DNA from: an uncultured Candidatus Peregrinibacteria bacterium
Lineage (GTDB): Bacteria > Patescibacteriota > Gracilibacteria > CAIRYL01
Direction of reading: 5' to 3'
NCBI GenBank assembly: GCA_903882825.1
Contig: CAIRYL010000147.1
Span: 1 to 11,357, forward strand
DNA length: 11,357 bases
In this document: positions 1-8,200 of the stretch, in pieces
How the letters are laid out: each line of letters starts with the position of its first letter
Position numbering within the stretch: the stretch's first letter is position 1
Translations under genes and position numbers: made by a program
The notes under the pieces: model-generated
The model's input: only the letters and a program-made list of their open reading frames with translations
Databases searched by the model: none
Told to the model about the DNA's origin: nothing

Positions 1-264
1 TAATAGTCCTGTAGTTATTGGGGCTATTTCCCTTCTTAAAATTGTTACAAAATTATCTTTTTTTAGAAGCTTATAGACAAGACCTATAATACTTGCTGAG
101 ACTAATGCAATTACTAATTCATGACCAACACCACCAAAATCTGTGGCTTCAAAAAGACTCTTTTGTGGTACTCCCGTAGAAGCTGTATTTATTGGTGTAT
201 TTGTTGTGGCTGATATAGGGGGTGTGATCGTTGTAGAGTGGTTTTGTACTAAATTTCTGGCCAT
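1..264 (-). CDS. Partial single-pass membrane protein, N-terminal 88 residues, function unknown
   Basis: This frame opens with ATG at 264-262 and stays open to the window edge, so the C-terminus is missing. Residues 1-40 are polar and rich in Thr, Pro, Ser and Asn (for example TTNTPINTAST). Residues about 48-66 form a hydrophobic stretch (HELVIALVSASIIGLVYK), followed by basic residues (KLLKKDN, LRR). The positive-inside rule puts the N-terminus outside and the rest in the cytoplasm. A Gly-rich motif, DFGGVGHE, sits just before the membrane segment. I recognise no family. Transcription probably starts from the near-consensus promoter at 287-315, about 20 bp upstream of the ATG, so the gene need not depend on read-through from the 1521-codon gene ahead of it. 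No Shine-Dalgarno sequence precedes the ATG; the leader is A/T-rich. That it is a real gene is well supported by the open frame, promoter and composition; its role is not known. Confidence 0.72.
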   Translation of the reverse strand, partial: MARNLVQNHSTTITPPISATTNTPINTASTGVPQKSLFEATDFGGVGHELVIALVSASIIGLVYKLLKKDNFVTILRREIAPITTGLL

Positions 265-286
265 AATTTTTTAAAAAAGGTTCTGT

Positions 287-315
287 ACTGTATAAGTGTG
301 TATGAGAATTGTCAA
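287..315 (-). promoter_or_regulatory. Sigma-70-type promoter for the partial membrane protein gene
   Basis: On the minus strand TTGACA (315-310) is a perfect -35 hexamer. It is followed by exactly 17 bases and TACAGT (292-287), a 4/6 match to the -10 consensus. It fills the 65-bp gap between the 1521-codon gene (stop at 332-330) and the ATG at 264, giving a leader of roughly 15-20 nt. I see no hairpin-plus-U-run terminator in this gap. Confidence 0.7.
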
Positions 316-329
316 AAAAAATTTATAGC

Positions 330-3300
330 TTATTTATTTTGAACAATAAATGCATTATGTGGATGGGTTGTAGTCGCATAATTACTAGCAAACTGCTGAA
401 AAAAATGGGCATCAGTAGGATCGGTATATAGAAAGGTATATCCCAGAGGAATAGTTTGCGTACCAGTAGGCACCGTTTTATTTTCCATATTTGCTTTTAT
501 TTCAACTTTTACTGTTTTTAATATATCTTCCATTGTTTCTTTTGAAACGAGTCCTACAAATTGACCACTACTGTCGCTTCCATAAATAAGTTCCGGTACA
601 GCGGAATTAAAACTGGAAGTATTATATTTAAACGGCGCAATTTTTTGGAATATGAGTTTTACATTTTCTTCTTTTTTTGCAAATACCAAAAATGCTTGCT
701 TGGTTGCCTCATTTCCCAATCCACTATTTGCAACACTGTCTACTAGCGCATTATATCGGTCTTTTGTCCATATAAAGTTGGTTATTTCGGCATTATTAGT
801 AAAGTCTCCGGGTGCAAGATTTGGAGTATTTCCAGAAGCTAGTAATGCGGATTTGGAAACATCTGTAACCAAATCAGCCACTGTTCCAGTTGCAGGAGGA
901 GTTGGTTCGGTGGTTCCATTAATAATTCCTTCAATATCGCTGAAAAAGGTTTTTGCTTTGGTAACATTTGGAACCTCTTTCATGGTTGCCATATCAAAAA
1001 ATGGGGCGTAGTTTTGTAAAAATGAATTACTCGCATTGGGCACCGTGGAACTATTTGGAAGTGAGGGTTTCCCAATAGCATTTCGCGCAAGGTTTATAAC
1101 CCCAACCAAAGCCGATTCGGTAGACATTACATCTTTAAGCCCATTTGGAAGAAAATTATACACATTTGCAAGGGTATTCATTGATTTATTGGCGGTCGTT
1201 AAAAACCATATATCTCGGAAGAAATATTTTCCTATTACTCCTCTTGGAATATCGGTAAGAGTGTTAAAAACAATAGGCCTGGAAGGAACAGTAGTACCTG
1301 CGTTTGTCCACTGTATTTGTCCAGTTTTATACTTATCAATAGTTTCTGTAGAAATATTTTGAGGATTTTGAAGACCAGCAATAAATTGCGCTTGATGCTT
1401 TACGAAAATTTCTGAACATAATTGATACAATCCAACATTTCTCATTTTTCCACCAATATCTTGCTGTATATTTGGAAGCCCGTATGCCTCTATTATGGCC
1501 TTTGTGAGTTGAATTTTATCCAACGCATCATATAAATCTGTGGCACTACCTATATTTACTTGTTCTTTTGCCTCATTGGTATCACCAAAAAGTTTTTCAA
1601 AACTTGCCCCCACCATACTCGCGGTTGACTTTACATATCCCAGTACAATTGGGAGATTATTTTTTGCAACCTTAAATACTTTTTCTCCTGCCATAAATGG
1701 AGCCTTTAAAATCCATGTCCCTGTATCTTTTAGGGCTTGTATTTCCATTTGGTGTCCGGCTAAAAATATTTGTACCGAATGAATTCCTCCATTTACGGTA
1801 TCTGCCACAAAATCTATAATTTTTCCACCATTGTCGTTTATAATTTTCCAAAGATCTGGTCCGTAAATATTTTTAATATCATCTATTTGTTTCTTTGTGA
1901 ATTTTTTAAGAGTTTTCAGTCCATCTTTTGCAATGGGCATTAATTCTTTCCAGTTTTCTCCTAAAAATTGTGTAAATGATTCGGTATACGAAAGATTCGA
2001 AATCGCTTCGTCTACAGTATCCCATTCTTCAAAATGAAGCACTTCTCCAAAAGTTAAACGTTCATCTTTTAGGTACCTCTGTCTTAAATTATTAGGAAGG
2101 GTGGTTCTATAATCTTCATATTCTTTTGGAATTTCTTCGTTCGTATATATCGCTTTTATAACCTCTAGCCCCGCTTCGGGGGTTTCTTCTTCTCCATTTC
2201 CGACTTTTTTATTTTTTTCTCCACGTTTTAACAAAAATTCATTCCACACTTTCCAAATGCATATCGCTGCCTCTGTTTCATCTGTAAACTTGCGTGAAGA
2301 TTTTAGTTGTTGCACTTGTTTTCTTACACTGTCCGGCATTTTTTCAAAATACACCTTTTTCCCTTCATCCCCTGGGTTTGTTCGGTTTGGAAAATCCCGT
2401 GGGTCACTCCTTACTGATGTATCCCACTCCAGTAAATCTTTCAGTGGAATTTCTTTCATGAGTTGACATGCTTCAAAACTATTAGGATACTTTATTAATC
2501 CTTTTCGAGAATTAATAAATCCGGCTTCTGGGGTATGTCGCATATCAGTAAGATCTGTTCCATCATGGGTTAAATCGGAAATGGCTTCCCCAATAGTTCT
2601 TCCATCGAGCAAGCGAGTATTTCCAATAGAATTATTAATGGTTACCAATGCTATACCAGCACCTACCCATTTAAATCCCTTTTTCCCTCCCATTAAAAAT
2701 GCTAAAAATCCAAATGCAACCGCCGCTTCTGGGTTTTCCATGGCATAATCTTGTATTTCTGCTAAAAAATCGGTGGGGTTTTTCTTTTTCATCATCATTG
2801 CTTGGGTTTCCTCTGCTCCTATGAGTTCATTTTTTCGCTGTACAATAATATAATTTTGAATTTCTCGAATAATTCCCAGTGCATTTGAATCACCACTTAT
2901 TGCGTTTTTTATAAGATCTTCTTTTGTAAGAGAGTTTGGATTTTTAAAAAACGCAAAGTCTTTATACGGATGGTTATAAATAACATTTGCTAATACACTT
3001 GTATCTACTTCAGGTTTTAATTTTCCTTCATTATTAAGCCAATTTCCAGCGGTAAAATTTGAATATTGTTGTTGTTTTTTCCAATTTTCTCCTTCTTTTG
3101 CCAAAAGGGCATCATATGCCCGTAAAAATGATGCTTTTTGAGCCGTGTTCAGCACTTCTTGTTCCTCTTGTGCTACTTCTTTTTTTAATTTTAGTTTTTT
3201 CAATTGATCTGGTGTTGCCTTTTTTAATGGATCAATATCTTCTTTCCCAAACTCTCGTTTTAAAAATTTTTTAAAGGGGTCAGAAGGATTTTGTCCATCA

Positions 3301-4895
3301 ATAAGGGTATTATTGGCATCAAGATTTGTTGTATTTTTACTTCGTATTGTTGCATATACTATTGATAAATTATAAATAAGACTTGGATCCCTTTGTATTT
3401 CATTAAAAACAGTTGTTGAATCTTCACCATCCACTAAAACACGTTCTACCAAAAACTGTATAATTTTAGGATTACTATTCATGGGTATCACAGGCTCTGT
3501 ATTAGTATCGCCATCTTTCCAGAAAATTTTATATATTTTTTGTTGTGCCACTTTTAAAAACCATTCAAATTCGTTTTGTGTACCCGTAATAGGGGTATCG
3601 ATATCACTTGCAATTTTATTATTAGGCTTGTTATTTACTATGGATGTCCCTATACGTAAAAAATCGTTTATATATTCATTATCTTTTTGTGCATTTTGTA
3701 CCTTTAATTTTGCTTTTTTTACCTGAAACTCTGCCGTTAAAAATTCATCTAGTGCTGTTTGATAGTCGGTAAGAGCATTGGTAATGTCAATAGCCTTGGG
3801 AGTACTAGCACTAGATACCAACGCATCTTGTGCTTTTTGTTCTAAACCTTCTCCAGTGGCTGTATCTACAAGATCCGTCAATTTTTTTTCCGCGTTTGTT
3901 TTTTGAAGATTGTGAAGACTCAGTTTAGCTTGTAAAGATTCCAAACTGAGTTGTGCGGATTGTATATTTTTTTTTGTTTGCTTCTCATTATCTTGTAAAT
4001 CGATAATTTTAGGACTTGTTACGCTTGTGCCAGGAATTTTTTTAAAATCATACTTCTCAGCATCCTCTTTTTTTTGTACAATATTTGCCAGTTTCTCTAA
4101 TTCGTTTAAAAAATTACGAATATTCTCTAAATCTTGCTGAAAAAGAGCTTTTCCATCAATTCCACTGGGAGGGGTGGAAGTATTATAAGAAGTTGAAAAA
4201 TCTCGGTTTGAAATATGTAATTCAAGGGAATCTATGTATTTTTGTGTTTTGGAAATATCTGTCACAGAAAAACTCTTCGGATCATCTTTTTTAATTTTTA
4301 ATAAATCAAAAAGATAGCTCGGGGAAGAAGGAGTAGTAAAAGAGGATGGAAGAATGGACTGGGAAGAATAAAATGATAAAAATTTTTCTATACGATCTAC
4401 AGAAGACGAAATATCTAATCCCCCAGCGGTTCCAGCGGTCCTCATATCCAACATTTCATCATTTTTTGTCTCAATTTCTTTTCCATATTCTTCTGCTTCT
4501 TTTTTCCTTTTTTCAATGGCGCTTTTCAGGCGCTCCTTCGGGATATTATTTGTATTTCCTTCACTATTACGCGCGTTGTATGCGAGCGTAGCATCTGGAT
4601 CAGTTGGGGTTACATTTTTCTTATTTTCATATTTATTATTTTCATACGCTCTTTGTATTGCCTTTAAAATAGGATTACTGGAAACCTCGGTATGGAAAGG
4701 AATATTTAATTTTGCATCCCCGTTTCGATATAAAGATGTTGCTTTATATCGATCAGAAAAAGTTTGACCACTCTCATCTGGATCCTCTGGTGCTTGGTCT
4801 TCCCATATTCTTCGGTGCTCTAAAAATTCACTCCCAATGTTTTTTACAAATAAGAAAGTTAGTTTTTGCCGATAAAAAAATGAAAAACTACGCAT
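330..4895 (-). CDS. Very large (1521 aa) orphan protein with coiled-coil-like N-half and a central hydrophobic pair
   Basis: I do not recognise this protein. Start: the ATG at 4895 lies about 30 nt from the predicted transcription start of the promoter at 4931-4959. Residues 1-36 carry a motif (KNIG at 18-21, FLExR at 24-28, AP at 35-36) shared with the 454-aa protein upstream. There is no signal peptide. Residues 37-110 are polar and probably disordered. Charged helical stretches with coiled-coil character occur near 118-150, 250-285, 300-343 and 372-412. The only clear hydrophobic region is central: 723-737 (AAVAFGFLAFLMGG) and 741-758 (WVGAGIALVTINNSIG), joined by a basic GKKGFK turn, like a membrane hairpin or one transmembrane helix plus an amphipathic one. 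About 760 mixed-composition residues follow, without catalytic motifs I can name. The three Cys codons I noticed are scattered. It ends in TAA. It could be a structural, scaffold or secreted protein; none of these is demonstrated. Confidence 0.9.
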   Translation of the reverse strand: MRSFSFFYRQKLTFLFVKNIGSEFLEHRRIWEDQAPEDPDESGQTFSDRYKATSLYRNGDAKLNIPFHTEVSSNPILKAIQRAYENNKYENKKNVTPTDPDATLAYNARNSEGNTNNIPKERLKSAIEKRKKEAEEYGKEIETKNDEMLDMRTAGTAGGLDISSSVDRIEKFLSFYSSQSILPSSFTTPSSPSYLFDLLKIKKDDPKSFSVTDISKTQKYIDSLELHISNRDFSTSYNTSTPPSGIDGKALFQQDLENIRNFLNELEKLANIVQKKEDAEKYDFKKIPGTSVTSPKIIDLQDNEKQTKKNIQSAQLSLESLQAKLSLHNLQKTNAEKKLTDLVDTATGEGLEQKAQDALVSSASTPKAIDITNALTDYQTALDEFLTAEFQVKKAKLKVQNAQKDNEYINDFLRIGTSIVNNKPNNKIASDIDTPITGTQNEFEWFLKVAQQKIYKIFWKDGDTNTEPVIPMNSNPKIIQFLVERVLVDGEDSTTVFNEIQRDPSLIYNLSIVYATIRSKNTTNLDANNTLIDGQNPSDPFKKFLKREFGKEDIDPLKKATPDQLKKLKLKKEVAQEEQEVLNTAQKASFLRAYDALLAKEGENWKKQQQYSNFTAGNWLNNEGKLKPEVDTSVLANVIYNHPYKDFAFFKNPNSLTKEDLIKNAISGDSNALGIIREIQNYIIVQRKNELIGAEETQAMMMKKKNPTDFLAEIQDYAMENPEAAVAFGFLAFLMGGKKGFKWVGAGIALVTINNSIGNTRLLDGRTIGEAISDLTHDGTDLTDMRHTPEAGFINSRKGLIKYPNSFEACQLMKEIPLKDLLEWDTSVRSDPRDFPNRTNPGDEGKKVYFEKMPDSVRKQVQQLKSSRKFTDETEAAICIWKVWNEFLLKRGEKNKKVGNGEEETPEAGLEVIKAIYTNEEIPKEYEDYRTTLPNNLRQRYLKDERLTFGEVLHFEEWDTVDEAISNLSYTESFTQFLGENWKELMPIAKDGLKTLKKFTKKQIDDIKNIYGPDLWKIINDNGGKIIDFVADTVNGGIHSVQIFLAGHQMEIQALKDTGTWILKAPFMAGEKVFKVAKNNLPIVLGYVKSTASMVGASFEKLFGDTNEAKEQVNIGSATDLYDALDKIQLTKAIIEAYGLPNIQQDIGGKMRNVGLYQLCSEIFVKHQAQFIAGLQNPQNISTETIDKYKTGQIQWTNAGTTVPSRPIVFNTLTDIPRGVIGKYFFRDIWFLTTANKSMNTLANVYNFLPNGLKDVMSTESALVGVINLARNAIGKPSLPNSSTVPNASNSFLQNYAPFFDMATMKEVPNVTKAKTFFSDIEGIINGTTEPTPPATGTVADLVTDVSKSALLASGNTPNLAPGDFTNNAEITNFIWTKDRYNALVDSVANSGLGNEATKQAFLVFAKKEENVKLIFQKIAPFKYNTSSFNSAVPELIYGSDSSGQFVGLVSKETMEDILKTVKVEIKANMENKTVPTGTQTIPLGYTFLYTDPTDAHFFQQFASNYATTTHPHNAFIVQNK

Positions 4896-4930
4896 GTACT
4901 ATTGGTTTTTGTGCCAAAAATTTTCATGCT

Positions 4931-4959
4931 ATTGTACCAGTTTTATGCGCTGTATACAA
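4931..4959 (-). promoter_or_regulatory. Extended -10 promoter for the 1521-aa gene
   Basis: On the minus strand TTGTAT (4959-4954) is followed by 17 bases and TACAAT (4936-4931), a 5/6 match to the -10 consensus. TGG directly precedes the -10, forming the extended element TGGTACAAT. The -35 matches only 3/6, which fits an extended -10 promoter. The predicted start is near 4924, leaving a leader of about 30 nt with no Shine-Dalgarno sequence. Confidence 0.6.
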
Positions 4960-5075
4960 GTGCATTTTCAGGCGTAAGTCTTTATTTTCTGTGCTGGCGG
5001 TGATGAAAATTCCTATTTTGATGTGCTGGAATACAAGAGGTTATTTCACTTCACTGGCAAGTGGGAAAAGTGTTC

Positions 5076-5134
5076 CGTCACCTCGAGGAACAAACCAATC
5101 TCTGTTTCAGACGGATCACTTCATCGTGATGACG
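5076..5134. repeat. Imperfect palindromic repeat unit
   Basis: The outer arms CGTCA (5076-5080) and TGACG (5130-5134) are inverted copies. The centre contains a perfect small hairpin, TCTG-TTT-CAGA (5101-5111). A second stem, ATCAC/GTGAT (5115-5119 with 5126-5130), lies in the right half. The CGTCAT...ATCC...GATTGG...TGACG arrangement resembles a degenerate full-length copy of the widespread intergenic palindromes whose ends read CGTCATTGCGAG and GCAATCC. Only one copy is visible in this window, so repeat status rests on resemblance to that class. Confidence 0.45.
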
Positions 5135-5149
5135 AAAATCCTCTCATCC

Positions 5150-5184
5150 CGTCATTGCGAGCGAGGTCACGAGCGTGGCAATCC
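5150..5184. repeat. Half unit of a CGTCATTGCGAG...GTGGCAATCC interspersed repeat
   Basis: The plus strand begins CGTCATTGCGAGCGAGG and ends CGAGCGTGGCAATCC. This is a close match to a short intergenic repeat class I know from many bacterial genomes, including intracellular gammaproteobacteria and Rickettsiales. ATTGC and GCAAT pair at its two ends, and CACG/CGTG can pair inside. It lies 16 bp from the larger palindrome and 72 bp past the stop of the 1015-codon gene. It may act as a transcript-end stabiliser. It may instead be a marker of imported DNA, since the FimV-like gene end beside it is also unusual. Confidence 0.6.
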
Positions 5185-5256
5185 ATCATATTACACCGGA
5201 TTATAAAAATTTAAGTACCAATCTTTCCAATTTTATTTTTTTTAAAGAACCTGCTT

Positions 5257-8200
5257 TTATTCCTTCTGATCCAGTTGCGCCAACAACGCTCTTGCTTCTG
5301 CTTGTTGCTCATTATTACCATTATCGAGAACATAAACAAGACTTGGACGGGCTTGCTCCTTGGACCCTAAATCGAAACAAGCTTTTGCAAAATTAAGCCT
5401 GGAGGCTGGGTTGTCGTCCTTCGTGTCATGTATTTCTGGCAATTCATCGGCAGTGGTGTCCTTGTCTTGTTCAAAAAAGTCGTATCCAATCTCTCTTTTC
5501 CCTAATTCTCGATCGTGCTCATGGTTTTCGGGCATAAATAATGGATTCTCTATAAATAAGCTTCGAGCCCAGTTGCTCACCTTTTCCCAAAACACAGGGT
5601 TGGAATCCTTGTAATTTGGGGCTATTGTTTGAGCAAATTCCAAAAACTCTTGGGCTTTCATTTGAGTGTAATAGATGTCTAACAACTTGAGTTTGAGTTC
5701 ATCCCTTTCCGGATGTTGCTTGATGGCTTCAATAATACATTCCTCGGCTTGACCGTAACGATAGTGTGAAAGATAGACATCTGCCTCATCTATGGGATTA
5801 ACGTCATCATCTTCATGGCGTTCAGGACCATCAGATCCATCCATCCTCTGCACAGTGTATTCTACCGCTGGCAAATCTGGTGGGTCTAATTCTACCGCTA
5901 GCGAATCTGGTGGGACTAATTCTTCCTCTGGTGGGAACATCTCTTGTATTATCTCCTGTAAATCTCCTAAACTGAAAGATTTTGGAGGGGATTTTTTCTG
6001 AAAATCCAATGTTCCAAATTCAAATCCTATTTTTTTGCCAAATATTTTGTTTTTGAATATATTTATTCCTCTGTGTATGGGTGAAAGCTCTGAAAGATTC
6101 CAGTGAGCAGATCTAACATCTTTATGTAAGGACAAAAATACATTTCCATCTTTCTGAAAAGTAGCCCTATATTTGAGATCATGTATCTGAAAATCTACAA
6201 TATTCGGGGAATATGTGTTGGATATGACTACCTCTCTATTAAAATAATCAGTTAAAAAATTTTGAAATGCTTGTGTGTTTTGGGTAATTGTTTCTTTTAT
6301 TCCATCAAAAATTTGTTTAAATTTATCCTCCGAATAAGGGAGAGCTAAAATCTCATCCTGACTGTTTTTAGAAAGAGTATTGTTATCGTTTACTGTTATT
6401 GTAAAATCTTCCCCATAAAAACTCACATCTAATGTAAAATTATCTGTATCTCTCTTCGCTACAGAACCATTCTGCTGTATAAAATAATCGGCTATATTGT
6501 TCATCATTTCTGTTTTTTCCCGGATATTTTCTTTCCTTTTCTCCAAAATGGATTGAAATTGGGCCCATTTCATAGGCTTTTTAGGAATAATAACTTTTTT
6601 AAACTTTCCTGCCTGCTTTCTATCAGGCAAAAGGTTGTATTCTTGTATAGAAATAGTATTTGTACCGTGTACCTGTATTATAAAATTTTGCCCATAAAAA
6701 CTCACATCTAATGTAAAATCTCCCCAATTTATATTGGGTTTAATAGCATTATTTCTAAAATAACCGACTATATCTTGCATCGTTTCTGTTTTTTCCTGGA
6801 TATGTTTTTGCTTTTCATCCAAAATGGTTTGAAAGGCACTCCATTGAGTAGAATCTGTAGAAGTAATAACTTTTGTCAACTCTCCTGCTTTCTTCTTTTT
6901 ATCAGGCAAAAGGTTGTATTGTTGTATAGAAATAGTATTTTTACCGGTTACCTGTATTATAAAATTTTCCCCATAAAAACTCACATCTAATGTAAAATTA
7001 TTTATATCTCTCTCCGTTACAGAACCATTCTTTTCAAAATAATTGTCTATATTATACATCGTTTCTGTTTTTTCCTGGATATGTTTTTGATTTTCCAAAA
7101 TATCTTTAAATTCCCCCCATGTAAACTGTTCAGGAATGGCACCTTGTCTAAAGTCTAGATTACCATTTGCATCAAGCGGAAAACCATTTTGATGTACAAA
7201 AAAAGTACCGGCATTTATCACTCTGATTTCAAAAGTTTGATTAACTGTCAGTTTATCACCATCCTCAACTACATTAGTCTCTCCAAAATGACTTTTTATT
7301 TGGATGATCACTTGTTCTTTTGCATTAGGGACATTTGGATCTGTGTCTAAAAATGCTTGAAAATCATCCCATGTCACCTCCGAAGGCTGACCTTTTGGGG
7401 ATGAAAAGAATCTTTTTGCTCCTGTTGGCTTTACAATGTAAGGCTGGTTATCTACCCATGCCATAATAGTCGCATTTTCTTTTATGACCATTGCAATTTT
7501 TCGACCATATCTATCTATAAAAGAAGGAATAATATTATCATTTCCATTTGCATACTTTTCAATATTGAAGGGTGCTGCTGTTTGCGATGATTGGTCCTGT
7601 GCTTCTTGCGCTGGTTTAGTTTCTGCTGTTTCAGGTGATTGGTCCTGTGTGTCTTGCGCTGGGACTCCTAATTTTTCAATATATTTATTAATGCTATCTT
7701 GAAGCTCCGTAGCATGCCACAATTGGGTTTGTTGTGTACGCTCTCTTTCTTGTAGTAATTTTTTCATCTTCCTTCTGATGAATACACCCACTGCCATTCC
7801 TCCTACCGCCATCAATCCTCCTCCTGCTAATTTTTCAGCACCAGAAAAACCCTCTGAATCAGTATGATGGAGAGAAGGTTGAGGACTTACGGGTTTTTTG
7901 GAAATTTCCGGGTTAAGATAAATAACTGTATCAATATTTTCATTTAAAGAGTTATTGATTGCTTTAGAAACTTGGTCTCTGCAATTTTCAACTTGAGAAT
8001 TGAGAGTGACTGCAACATGATTTATTTTATTCTGCTGTATATCATTTAAAAATTTCTTCACCTGCTCTGCAGTGTTAAGTATTATATTTTTTTCCCCATT
8101 GGTTGTTTGATCCACCGTATAGGGTGCTATTGGTGTATTTTGGTCTACATTACAAGTAGCACCTGCAATGGCATTATTTGCTATTGCTCCGGTTGTTGCC

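Larger units (their letters stand above)
4896..5256. other. 361-bp intergenic region between the 1015-aa and 1521-aa genes
   Basis: No convincing gene lies here; the plus-strand frames that cross it are low-complexity or run through the repeats. Reading with transcription, 5256-5200 is A/T-rich (with an A-run near 5240) and lacks a strong intrinsic terminator. The stretch 5184-5076 holds two palindromic repeat units, which may supply the missing transcript end. The part nearest the 1521-codon gene holds its promoter. By hand count 5041-5200 is about 44% G+C, close to the 3' part of the 1015-codon gene and well above that gene's middle. Confidence 0.6.

Noticed and set aside
2169..2181. GC-rich hairpin CCCCG-CTT-CGGGG followed on the plus strand by a T-rich run, like a terminator
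   Set aside because: It lies inside the 1521-codon gene, encodes TPEAGL there, and no plus-strand gene precedes it.
4712..5206. Plus-strand frame of 164 codons across the intergenic region
   Set aside because: It overlaps the start of the 1521-codon gene, and its tail is a translation of the interspersed repeat; composition is not coding-like.
6370..7107. CRISPR-like array because of regularly spaced identical 29-base units
   Set aside because: The units are 279 bp apart, lie in frame in an open gene and encode a conserved protein motif.
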